Shown in pieces: positions 56,459 to 64,000 of a stretch of 64,000 bases of DNA. The notes under the pieces are model-generated. The model was not told where the DNA came from. It was given only the letters and a program-made list of their open reading frames with translations, and ran no database searches. This DNA is from VMDJ01 sp038144195 (GTDB lineage Bacteria > Pseudomonadota > Gammaproteobacteria > Chromatiales > Chromatiaceae). The DNA lies in contig JAYQNH010000002.1 of assembly GCA_038144195.1 (NCBI GenBank), positions 434,001-498,000 on the forward strand. The letters are read 5' to 3'. The number at the start of each line of letters is the position of its first letter. Position 1 is the first letter of the stretch. The position numbers and the translations under genes are program-made.

Positions 56459-56708
56459 ATGAAATTTTCTCAACTTCCAATTGGCGCCGAGTTTGTCTTT
56501 AAAGACGAGAACTACATCAAGGTTTCGCCAATCATGGCGGCACTTGCGTCATCTGGCACGAATAAAGCCATTCCTCGCTCTGCAGTTGTCGAGGTGAAGA
56601 GTGAGCTCTGTTTCTGTTCAGACACCTGAGCATGTCGAAACCAAAGCGCTTAATCAGGCCATGCAAGCATTGGCACAGGACATCAACCAAGCTCATCTCA
56701 TCCAGTGA
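56459..56708 (+). CDS. Small conserved hypothetical protein (frameshifted)
   Basis: Starts MKFSQLPIGAEFVFKDENYI and KVSPIMAAL, with IPRSAVVEVK, then breaks near 56597-56604 (one extra base). The corrected reading ends SVSVQTPEHVETKALNQ and AHLIQ. Each half is under 60 codons. MKFSQLxxGxxF with IPRSA recurs in small gammaproteobacterial proteins of unknown function. About 82 residues. Confidence 0.5.
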
Positions 56709-56801
56709 TTTAAACGCTGAGCAAATCAACGCATTACTTAACGCTATCCAACCAGCATTTTCACGCTGTCGACATAGCTTAAAACTACCCTAGGAGCTTC
56801 C

Positions 56802-57062
56802 ATGAAAAAGATTCTATCTATCGCTCTACTCATTTTTTTAAATAGTGGCAGCTTTGCACAAATGACTGGCGAGCAAATGGTCGCAGGTAGCTTCTTTAAT
56901 CACTACGATCGCAATCAAGACGGCCAAGTAACCCGCAAAGAGTTTCTAACTCCGTCGATGCAACGCTTCGTTTACATCGACAGTAACCATGACGGCATAA
57001 TTGATGGCAACGAGGTGAATGCGTTTGTCCTGAAGATGCTGCAAGGTGGACAGCCACAATAA
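56802..57062 (+). CDS. Exported EF-hand calcium-binding protein (86 aa)
   Basis: Signal peptide (ILSIALLIFLNSGSFA) and two EF-hand loops, DRNQDGQVTRKEF and DSNHDGIIDGNEV, both with intact Asp/Asn ligands. A TAGGAG site precedes ATG. Likely a periplasmic or surface calcium binder. It lies 16 bp before lutA, possibly by chance. Confidence 0.8.
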   Translation: MKKILSIALLIFLNSGSFAQMTGEQMVAGSFFNHYDRNQDGQVTRKEFLTPSMQRFVYIDSNHDGIIDGNEVNAFVLKMLQGGQPQ

Positions 57063-57078
57063 GGGCTACACTTCTTAA

Positions 57079-57814
57079 ATGAGTAAACCTTCTCGCGTCT
57101 ATTTTTTTGGCACTTGCCTGATCGATATGTTGTACCCCAATGCGGGTATGGCAGCGATCACCCTGCTGCAGCGCGAAGGACTGGAAGTCATCTTTCCACA
57201 GAACCAATCCTGCTGTGGTCAGCCTGCTTTCAATAGCGGGTATCGTGATGAAGCGCTAAAGGTGGCGCGCAGTCAGCTCAATCTTTTTAAAGAAGAAATT
57301 CCGATTGTTGTGCCATCGGCCTCTTGCGGTGGCATGATGCTACATCACTGGCCTGAGCTTTTTGAAGGACAGCCTGATCACCAGACAAGCCTGTGAAGTC
57401 GCTGCGCGTGTTGTTGAGTTTGCTGACTTCTTAGTCAACACCTTGCAGATCGAGTTACAGGATAAAGGTGAGCCGACATATATCGCTGTTCATCATTCCT
57501 GTTCTGCGCAACGTGAAATGAATGTTGCGTCATCCACCGATAAGCTTCTTGCTCAGCTCAACGAGGTGACGGTTGAACGTCATCAACGCCCCACAGAATG
57601 CTGCGGTTTTGGCGGCACCTTTGCCGTCAAGCAACCGGATATCTCAGGCGCGATGGTTGAAGCTAAAACGCAAGCTATCTGTGCCACATCTGCTAAGTCA
57701 GTCATCAGCCAAGACTGCGGCTGTTTGATGAACATTACCGGCTATGCGGAAAAACAACAGCATGATTTAAAAGGTCAGCATATTGCTGAGTTCTTGTTGG
57801 AGCGCACCTCATGA
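57079..57814 (+). CDS. lutA: L-lactate oxidation complex subunit LutA/LldE-like (frameshifted)
   Basis: Fe-S protein with CCG domains: NQSCCGQPAFNSGY, PSASCGGMM, PTECCGFGGTFA and SQDCGCLMN. An extra base in the T run 57359-57363 splits it; corrected reading ELLKDSLITRQACEVAARVV. About 245 residues, normal. With LutBC it oxidises L-lactate to pyruvate. It overlaps lutB by 4 bp. Confidence 0.88.
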
Positions 57815-59231
57815 ATCAGCAGCAGGCTTTTGAACAACGTATTGATGAAGCGCTTCATAATGCGCAGCTTCGTCAGAACTTCCGCTCTGCGATGGATGGT
57901 ATTCGTCAACGTCGTGCTGAACAGTTTCCTGATGAAGCGCAGCTACAAGCTTTGCGCGAGCAAGTTCAAAGTATTCGCAGTTACTCGCTACAAAACCAAG
58001 CCGACCTTTTAGAAAAATTAGAAGCCAAACTCACTGAGAATGGTATTCAAGTGCATTGGGCTGCCAATCCTGAAGAAGCCAACGGCATCATTGCTGACAT
58101 TCTGAAAGCTGCTAATGCCAAAACAGTGGTCAAAGGCAAGTCAATGGTCTCGGAAGAAACCGAGCTCAATCACTATCTTCAAGAACAAGGTATTGAAGTT
58201 ATCGAATCGGATCTGGGTGAATACATTATTCAACTCGCCAAAGAACCGCCCTCTCACATTGTTGCTCCGGCGATTCATAAGAACCGAGTAGAAGTTGCCG
58301 AACTATTTCAAAACTTCCACCCAGAGTTGCCTTACACCGAAAACATCGATGAGCTAACAGAAACCGCGCGATTCATTCTGCGCGAGAAATTTGCTAAAGC
58401 CGACGCCGGCATTTCGGGTGTTAACTTTGCCGTGGCTGAAACAGGTACTTTATGTCTCGTAGAGAACGAAGGTAATGGCCGCTTAAGTACTACGGCGCCT
58501 GAGCTACACATTGCGATCACCGGTATCGAAAAAGTCATCGACAAACTGACCGACATTCCCCCACTGCTCGAGATACTAACAAAGTCAGCCACCGGGCAAC
58601 CCATCACGACATACTTCAATATGATTAGCCGCCCTCGTCAGGAAGGTGAGCTAGATGGACCGAAAGCTGTGCATCTGGTCCTGCTTGATAACGGCCGCTC
58701 GCGTATTCGATGGGATGATGAACTACTCGACACCTTGCGCTGCATTCGCTGCGGTGCCTGCATGAACCACTGCCCTGTATATGTGCACGTTGGTGGTCAT
58801 GCCTATGGTTCGGTCTATCCCGGCCCGATTGGTTTAGCGCTCGAGCCACAACGTTTAGGTTTGGATAAAGCTGGCAGCCTGACTTCAGCGTGTTCGCTTT
58901 GTGGAGCTTGTGGGCGAAGTATGCCCAGTCAAGATACCGCTACCTAAGATCATCAATCGTTTACGTGCCGAATCAGTTAACAACCAAGAGGCCTCCACTG
59001 TTTCTGGCAAAGGTACATTACGTCACGCATCAGAGGCTTGGATTTGGAAGCTTTGGTCAATGAGCTATAGCTCACCGGCTTTACACAAATTCATTAGCTG
59101 GGCAGGCACTCGCCTAAGCGGATTGATTCCCAAATAAGCTAGGCGCTTGGACGCACTATCGCACTCGCCCAACCCCAGCAAAACGCACACTGCATGAGCT
59201 CGCAAAATCAGCAGGCATTGCCAATGACTGA
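57811..59231 (+). CDS. lutB: L-lactate oxidation Fe-S subunit LutB/LldF-like (two frameshifts)
   Basis: LUD domain followed by two 4Fe-4S motifs, CIRCGACMNHCPVY and CSLCGACGEVCPVK. The second is broken by an extra G in GGG 58912-58914, and a second extra base lies near 59135. The corrected tail reads LGAWTHYRTRPTPAKR and ends ..IAND at TGA 59229-59231, matching the usual LldF tail. Upstream GISGVNFAVAETGTLCLVENEGN is typical. It overlaps lutC by 8 bp. Confidence 0.88.
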
Positions 59232-59853
59232 TTCACGCGCACACATTTTTAACCGTTTGCGTCACCACGAGCTGACACCTCAAGCAAAAGCACCGATGTA
59301 TCAAAAGCCTCTTGGGTTAAGTAAAGCTCAGCGCATTAAGTCGTTTACTGAGAAGCAACAAGCCGTGCGTGGTGAAGTCGTTTTACTCAAAGGCAGTTGG
59401 ATCGATTGGATGGATAAGCACTTTAAAGACGCTCATCTATTGGTTGGTACGGGCGAGCTTGCCGATCAAGCAAGCGAGCTTAAAAACGCTAAAGCGATCA
59501 GTCATTACGACAAACCGATCGAATCATGGAAGCCAGATTTATTCGAGCAGATTGATGTATCGATTACGACCTCTCATGCAGGTCTCGCGGAGAGTGGCAC
59601 TTTGATTCTGAAGCCAACCCCTCAAGAACCACGACTGATGTCATTAGTACCACCAGCTCATGTAGCGATCTTGGATGCCAATCGTCTTTATGAAAACTTT
59701 GCCGAATTAATGAGTGCAGAGGATTGGTCAGAGATGCCAACTAATCTGTTATTGATTTCAGGTCCTTCTAAAACAGCTGATATTGAACAAACGCTTGCAT
59801 ACGGCATTCATGGCCCAAAACGTTTGATTACCTTAATCGTTAATCACGATTAA
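59224..59853 (+). CDS. lutC: L-lactate oxidation subunit LutC/LldG-like
   Basis: 209 residues, LUD domain (ISITTSHAGLAESGTL-like segment reads VSITTSHAGLAESGTLIL, ending GIHGPKRLITLIV). Start at MTDSRAHIFNRL, overlapping lutB as in typical operons; a 30-bp upstream ATG is inside the repaired lutB frame. Completes lutABC. No lactate permease is in the window. Confidence 0.88.
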   Translation: MTDSRAHIFNRLRHHELTPQAKAPMYQKPLGLSKAQRIKSFTEKQQAVRGEVVLLKGSWIDWMDKHFKDAHLLVGTGELADQASELKNAKAISHYDKPIESWKPDLFEQIDVSITTSHAGLAESGTLILKPTPQEPRLMSLVPPAHVAILDANRLYENFAELMSAEDWSEMPTNLLLISGPSKTADIEQTLAYGIHGPKRLITLIVNHD

Positions 59854-60288
59854 TTTTCTAAGGCTTCGTGCTTACTGCGAATAAAGTCTTTATGTGAGAC
59901 ATGCAAGAGCTCTGCCACACGCCTAACCAAATGCTCTTCGTGATGATGGATCACCTGATCTGCGCAAGCGACGCGCCATAAGCCCTAACACCAACTGATA
60001 CTTTTGCGCTTGCGAGAAATGCGCATTCACTAACTCAACATGCTCATGCAGTGAGGCATTCCACTTTGCCGTTTCGGTCGCCTCGTTAATCAGCTGATCT
60101 AATTCCGAACTTGATAATGACCACTGCTCAGACAACACCTCTTGAATCCGCTGCAGCTCATCTTGCTCAATTGATTGATCTGCTTTCGCTACTTCAATCA
60201 GCAATAAGGCCGCAGCACTTTGAATCTGAGACTCCGTTGGCGGAGCTTCAGCTGCAACCTCAAAAAGTGATTTGAATGCAGCGAACAT
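59850..60288 (-). CDS. TerB/DjlA-like domain protein (frameshifted)
   Basis: All-helical TerB-type protein: AAALLLIEVAKADQSIEQDEL and the second repeat RVACADQVIHHHEEHLVRRV after correction. Acidic ligand-like motifs (ADQxIxxxE) occur in both halves. An extra C in CCC at 59983-59985 (plus strand) breaks it. About 145 residues. Function of standalone TerB proteins is unclear. It overlaps the lutC end by 4 bp. Confidence 0.75.
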
Positions 60289-60533
60289 TACTCATCAACA
60301 TCCTTATGCGCGCCATCACAATACGGTGGATTTTGCGTTTGCTTACAGGCACATAAACCACGCTTACCTGACTTATCTGCAACAAAGGCCATCGGCTGGA
60401 AATCAGTGCCTTGATGTGAGCCATCACAGAACGGCTGTGACTTTGATAAGCCACAGGTACACCACCAGTATTCTTTACCTTCTTCTAGCTCAACAATACA
60501 TGGACTCGCTTGCGCGACGGTTGGTTTAGACAT
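60288..60533 (-). CDS. CDGSH iron-sulfur domain protein (two motifs)
   Basis: 81 residues with two CDGSH-type motifs: CTCGLSKSQPFCDGSH and CACKQTQNPPYCDGAH. Each Cys3-His set holds a 2Fe-2S cluster in known members. No membrane anchor. A perfect FNR-type palindrome lies 15 bp upstream of its ATG and another 65 bp upstream, so oxygen-responsive control is likely. It abuts the TerB-like gene (shared base). Confidence 0.88.
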   Translation of the reverse strand: MSKPTVAQASPCIVELEEGKEYWWCTCGLSKSQPFCDGSHQGTDFQPMAFVADKSGKRGLCACKQTQNPPYCDGAHKDVDE

Positions 60534-60547
60534 CTCTCCCCCTTAAC

Positions 60548-60561
60548 TTGATCTGTATCAA
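60548..60561. promoter_or_regulatory. FNR/Anr box 1
   Basis: TTGATCTGTATCAA, a perfect match to TTGATnnnnATCAA. It sits between the CDGSH gene (start 60533, minus) and the DUF3149-like gene (start 60667, plus). Close to the CDGSH start, it may repress or overlap its promoter. Confidence 0.75.
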
Positions 60562-60597
60562 GAATCTTGCAGCGATATTTTTACTGCGAAATATAAA

Positions 60598-60611
60598 TTG
60601 ATCACGATCAA
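60598..60611. promoter_or_regulatory. FNR/Anr box 2
   Basis: TTGATCACGATCAA, also a perfect match, 50 bp from box 1. For the plus-strand gene, a class II site here predicts a -10 at 60634-60639, where TACTGT occurs. For the CDGSH gene it lies at an activating distance. Confidence 0.75.
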
Positions 60612-60666
60612 TAACCGAGGACATCAATGAGCTTACTGTGGAGCCATAGACAAACAGGAGGCCGTT

Positions 60667-60798
60667 ATGGATCTATTTGCACGCTTATTGAATGACTGGG
60701 TGGGCATCACTTCACTACTCACGGTAGTTGGCGTGATCGCAATGACCGTGTTTTACATTGCTTACTTCTGGAAGCACTACGTGCATCCTGAAGACTAA
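60667..60798 (+). CDS. DUF3149-like small membrane protein (43 aa)
   Basis: MDLFARLLNDWVGITSLL begins a single hydrophobic helix ending FYIAYFWKHYVHPED. A strong AGGAGG site lies 6-7 bases before ATG. Pattern fits the DUF3149 family of single-span proteins. It is preceded by two FNR boxes and followed by a terminator, so it is a compact single-gene unit. Confidence 0.75.
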   Translation: MDLFARLLNDWVGITSLLTVVGVIAMTVFYIAYFWKHYVHPED

Positions 60799-60822
60799 TT
60801 AAACCTGATTTAGGCATTAAAA

Positions 60823-60842
60823 AAGCCCCTCAGTGAGGGGCT
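60823..60842. terminator. Bidirectional terminator between DUF3149-like gene and thiC
   Basis: Stem AAGCCCCTCA/TGAGGGGCTT with A run on one side and a T-rich tract on the other. It lies between convergent ends at 60798 and 60849. Confidence 0.85.
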
Positions 60843-60848
60843 TAATTT

Positions 60849-62753
60849 TTACACCGGCTTGTAGATCTCAGCCCCAGCATTTTTAAACTGCTCGGCTTTT
60901 TCTTTCATGCCTTCCTCAACTGCCACATTGATGTCTTTGAACTTATTCTGCTTAGCGTATTCACGAACATCCTGCGTGATCTTCATCGAACAGAAGTGCG
61001 GTCCACACATCGAACAGAAGTGCGCGACCTTGGCCGAATCTTTCGGCAAGGTTTCATCGTGGAATTCACGCGCCTTTTCAGGGTCGAGGCCTAGGTTGAA
61101 CTGATCTTCCCAACGGAACTCAAAGCGTGCCTTAGATAGCGCGTTATCGCGCACCTGCGCACCCGGTAAACCTTTTGCTAAGTCTGCGGCATGCGCTGCT
61201 AACTTGTAGGTAATGATGCCTTCTCTAACGTCCGCTTTATTTGGGAGACCCAAGTGCTCTTTTGGTGTGACGTAACACAACATGGCACAGCCATACCAAC
61301 CGATATTCGCCGCCCCGATGCCCGAGGTAATGTGGTCATAACCAGGTGCTATATCCGTGGTCAGTGGGCCTAAGGTGTAGAACGGTGCCTCGAAACAATC
61401 GCGCAGCTCTTTATCCATGTTTTCTTTGATCATCTGCATCGGCACGTGACCTGGGCCTTCGATCATCACTTGAACATCATGCTCCCATGCAATCTTAGTA
61501 AGCTCACCCAGGGTCTCAAGTTCACCGAATTGCGCAGCATCGTTTGCATCTGCAATCGAACCTGGACGTAAGCCATCACCCAAAGAGAAGGAGACGTCAT
61601 AGGCCTTCATGATCTCGCAGATCTCTTCGAAATGGGTATAAAGGAAGTTTTCTTCATGATGCGCTAAACACCATTTCGCCATGATAGAACCACCGCGCGA
61701 AACGATGCCGGTCACACGATCGGCAGTCAGGGGCACATAGCGCAACAGCACGCCAGCATGAATGGTGAAGTAATCGACACCCTGCTCGGCTTGCTCGATC
61801 AAAGTGTCTTTAAAAATCTCCCAGGTGAGGTCTTCAGCTTTGCCATTCACCTTTTCCAATGCTTGGTAAATCGGCACGGTGCCAATCGGCATGGGTGCGT
61901 TACGCAAAATCCATTCGCGAGTCTCGTGAATGTTTTTACCGGTCGACAAGTCCATCAAGGTATCGCCACCCCAACGCGCTGACCAAGCCATCTTTTCAAC
62001 TTCTTCTTCGATAGAAGACGTCACGGCTGAGTTACCAATATTGGTGTTGATCTTCACGCGGAAGTTACGACCAATGATCATTGGCTCGAGCTCTGGGTGA
62101 TTGATGTTTGCCGGAATGATCGCGCGACCTTCGGCAATCTCTTTGCGCACAAACTCTGGCGTGATCTCTTCAGGCAGATTGGCGCCAAAATTTTCACCCG
62201 GATGTTGTTTGAGCAACTTTTTGTAACGCGGATCTTTACGGATCTCATCGAGCTTTGCGTTCTCGCGAATCGCCACGTATTCCATCTCTGGGGTGATGAT
62301 GCCCTGACGCGCATAGTGCATCTGGCTGACGTTCTTACCTGCGATAGCACGACGCGGTGCGCGGATATGCTCAAAACGTAGATGCGCAAGCTTTGGATCA
62401 TTTTGACGCTCTGTGCCGTACTCCGAGGTTGGTCCCGCCAATAATTCCGTGTCAGCTCGGTCTTCAATCCACGGGGTACGCACGTCGGGCATACCCTTTA
62501 GCAAATCGATCTGCTTTTCAGGGTCAGTAAAAGGTCCTGAGGTGTCATACACGGTAATCGGTGGATTTTCTTCCTCACCAAAGCTCGCTGGCGTAGCAGC
62601 TTGCGCGATTTCACGCATCGGCACACGGACATCAGGTCGCGAACCTTGCACGAACACTTTGGTCGAGTTTGGGAATGGACGGGTGACTTCTTCCGAGAGC
62701 TCGGCAGTCTTCTTAATAAAATCTTCTGGGATGGCACTCATCTCATTCTCCAC
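60849..62753 (-). CDS. thiC: Phosphomethylpyrimidine synthase ThiC
   Basis: 634 residues, a radical-SAM enzyme making HMP-phosphate from AIR. The C-terminal 4Fe-4S motif reads HFCSMCGPHFCSM. Other conserved parts: EFVAIREN-like YVAIRENAKLD, VNTNIGNSAVTSS-like INTNIGNSAVTSS, and EGPGHVPMQMIKENMDKEL. A TPP riboswitch precedes it. Start at ENEMSAIPEDF; an internal ATG 3 codons later is also possible. Confidence 0.96.
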   Translation of the reverse strand: MENEMSAIPEDFIKKTAELSEEVTRPFPNSTKVFVQGSRPDVRVPMREIAQAATPASFGEEENPPITVYDTSGPFTDPEKQIDLLKGMPDVRTPWIEDRADTELLAGPTSEYGTERQNDPKLAHLRFEHIRAPRRAIAGKNVSQMHYARQGIITPEMEYVAIRENAKLDEIRKDPRYKKLLKQHPGENFGANLPEEITPEFVRKEIAEGRAIIPANINHPELEPMIIGRNFRVKINTNIGNSAVTSSIEEEVEKMAWSARWGGDTLMDLSTGKNIHETREWILRNAPMPIGTVPIYQALEKVNGKAEDLTWEIFKDTLIEQAEQGVDYFTIHAGVLLRYVPLTADRVTGIVSRGGSIMAKWCLAHHEENFLYTHFEEICEIMKAYDVSFSLGDGLRPGSIADANDAAQFGELETLGELTKIAWEHDVQVMIEGPGHVPMQMIKENMDKELRDCFEAPFYTLGPLTTDIAPGYDHITSGIGAANIGWYGCAMLCYVTPKEHLGLPNKADVREGIITYKLAAHAADLAKGLPGAQVRDNALSKARFEFRWEDQFNLGLDPEKAREFHDETLPKDSAKVAHFCSMCGPHFCSMKITQDVREYAKQNKFKDINVAVEEGMKEKAEQFKNAGAEIYKPV

Positions 62754-62782
62754 GCGGGGGATCGGTGCCTTGACGGAATGTC

Positions 62783-62865
62783 GACGCCACTTCCCTCCGC
62801 CAGTATTAGCTGGATCAGGTTCAAGGGTACTTCTCAGCCTGCTGGCGCCCCCTAGCTTGTCAGGG
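62783..62865 (-). ncRNA. TPP riboswitch (thi element) of thiC
   Basis: On the minus strand it reads GGCTGAGAAGTACCC, then CCTTGAACCTGATCCAGC, then TAATACTGGCGGAGGGAAG, the classic thi-box core. It lies about 30 bp before the thiC start, which suggests translational control by thiamine pyrophosphate. The rest of 62866-63023 holds the divergent promoters of thiC and the methyltransferase; no gene is seen. Confidence 0.95.
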
Positions 62866-63023
62866 CTTCACGTTACGCGATTTTGACCTCCCGATTCAAC
62901 CGCAAACACTGGGGAAAGCCATCAAATTAGGCAATTTCCACATCAAATGAACCCGCTTGCCTCTTTGAGGGAGAACTTTTAGGCTGTCAGCCCATAATCA
63001 CAACAAAAAGCCCTGGAAATCTG

Positions 63024-63677
63024 ATGGACCCAATCGCTTCTGATCTCGCCCGCGCCAACATGATTGAGCAACAAATCCGCCCTTGTGAGGTGCTGGATGA
63101 TCGCGTTTTAGATGCCATGAACAGCATCCCGCGTGAAGAATTCGTGGCCGCAGAATATGTCGACTTGGCTTTCACCGACACACATGTGCCACTTCAAGAT
63201 GGCGAGCTGATGATGAAGCCGATCCAAGAGGGCGCAATGCTTCAGGCCTTAAACATAAAGCCAGGTGACAAGGTGCTACATATTGGTACTGGTTCGGGTT
63301 ACACCGCAGCTTGCATGGCTCACATGGGTGGCGAAGTGACCAGCTATGAAATCAATCCTGAGATCGCCGCTAGCGCACAAGCGCGCTTATCGAGTTATGG
63401 TGTAACGGTTGTTAATGAAGACATCTTCAATGCTGCCCTGCATAAAAATCATTATGAAGTGATCGCAGTTACCGGCTCACTACCTAATGGCTTTGATGCA
63501 TTGAAGGATCACCTCAGCGAAACCGGTCGTATGTTCACAATTGAAGGTACTTATCCTGTGATGCATGCGATGCTGACCTGCCGCCAAGCTGATGGTGAAC
63601 TTCGCAGCATTCAATTAGCTGACACTTTGATCCCCGCTCTGCATAACGCACCCACTAAAGCCACTTTCTCTTTCTAA
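63024..63677 (+). CDS. Protein-L-isoaspartate O-methyltransferase family protein
   Basis: 217 residues. SAM motif I VLHIGTGSGYTAACMA, and PREEFVAAEYVDLAF typical of Pcm-like proteins. In this genomic position (before a rhodanese and usually tolC) these are Pcm paralogues whose repair activity is not established. Runs directly into the rhodanese gene. Confidence 0.88.
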   Translation: MDPIASDLARANMIEQQIRPCEVLDDRVLDAMNSIPREEFVAAEYVDLAFTDTHVPLQDGELMMKPIQEGAMLQALNIKPGDKVLHIGTGSGYTAACMAHMGGEVTSYEINPEIAASAQARLSSYGVTVVNEDIFNAALHKNHYEVIAVTGSLPNGFDALKDHLSETGRMFTIEGTYPVMHAMLTCRQADGELRSIQLADTLIPALHNAPTKATFSF

Positions 63678-63678
63678 A

Positions 63679-63993
63679 GTGCGCGAGTTTTCCGCCACAC
63701 AGCTTGCTGAGTATCTCGCAGAGAATTCTCCTCGCCTAATTGATGTGCGCGAGCAATGGGAATATGACACCTGCCATCTTGATAACAGCGAGCTGTTCCC
63801 CATGCAAAGCATTCCCGCTATGATGAAGTACTGGGATAAAACAGAAGAGATGGTGATCATCTGCCATCACGGCATTCGTAGCCGACAAGTGTGTCGATTT
63901 TTAGATCATTATGGTTTTGAGAATGTGGTCAACCTGAATGGCGGGATTGATCAATGGGCATTGCAAGTTGATCGCAACATGCCTACTTACTAG
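63679..63993 (+). CDS. Rhodanese-like domain protein
   Basis: 104 residues, single rhodanese domain. LIDVREQWEYDTCHL and active loop CHHGIRSRQV with the catalytic Cys. The start is GTG one base after the methyltransferase stop. Sulfur transfer is likely but the acceptor is unknown. Confidence 0.88.
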   Translation: MREFSATQLAEYLAENSPRLIDVREQWEYDTCHLDNSELFPMQSIPAMMKYWDKTEEMVIICHHGIRSRQVCRFLDHYGFENVVNLNGGIDQWALQVDRNMPTY

Positions 63994-64000
63994 GCGATGA

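Noticed and set aside
60849..62753. Long frames antisense to thiC
   Set aside because: Shadow frames of a fully conserved gene.

Overview
The window is about 64 kb of a gammaproteobacterial chromosome of moderate GC content. The order gshB-(apbE)-tonB-yqgE-ruvX-pyrR-pyrB-pyrC', the hisBHAFE-tatABC block, the dsbA/cytochrome c4 neighbourhood, the SAH riboswitch before ahcY and pcm-rhodanese at the right end all fit Gammaproteobacteria. A giant calcium-binding secreted protein and FNR-type boxes suggest an aquatic, facultatively low-oxygen organism. A Methylophaga/Thiotrichales-like relative is my guess and is not proven. No rRNA, tRNA, CRISPR array, insertion sequence or prophage was seen.

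Layout: (1) 1-13.2 kb holds most of one giant repetitive protein (about 4,400 residues here, N-terminus missing). It has Ig/cadherin-like modules, seven propeller-like repeats, a large array of tryptophan-containing repeats ending in EF-hand-like loops, an embedded M10 (serralysin-type) zinc protease and RTX repeats. A 1,572-bp unit is tandemly repeated 2.6 times inside it. (2) 13.4-17.5 kb: a small zinc-ribbon protein, an unknown protein, moaA and an exported thioredoxin-fold (DUF255) protein. (3) 17.6-23 kb: hisB-H-A-F-E-tatA-B-C on the minus strand, preceded by dtd; tatC has a long acidic C-terminal extension. (4) 23-30 kb: typA, Sel1 and hypothetical genes, purC-grx-srkA and ugd. (5) 30-37 kb: the central carbon cluster tkt-gapA-pgk-pyk-fba, with a hairpin-rich tkt leader. 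(6) 38-49.4 kb: metK, SAH riboswitch, ahcY, metF, rsmE, gshB, apbE, tonB, yqgE, ruvX, pyrR, pyrB, pyrC'. (7) 49.5-56.4 kb: greB, htpX, yidD, an EEP-family hydrolase, dsbA, two cytochromes c and a pseudouridine synthase. (8) 56.4-64 kb: an EF-hand protein, lutABC-like lactate oxidation genes, a TerB-like protein, a double CDGSH protein, a 43-residue DUF3149-like protein, thiC with its TPP riboswitch, a Pcm-like methyltransferase and a rhodanese.

How the genes work together: metK, ahcY and metF form much of the SAM cycle, with SAH sensed by RNA. tkt to fba give the lower Embden-Meyerhof/pentose segment. tatABC would export folded proteins. dsbA and the cytochromes c sit together as periplasmic redox genes. 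pyrB-pyrC' look like the Pseudomonas-type aspartate transcarbamoylase with an inactive dihydroorotase-like subunit.

A caution on the sequence: about 25 single-base frameshifts and one in-frame stop interrupt 21 otherwise normal genes, including metK, pgk, typA, pyrB and dsbA, and many lie in short homopolymers. I read these as uncorrected sequencing indels rather than real gene decay. Each such gene is annotated over its full reconstructed span, with the break position given.
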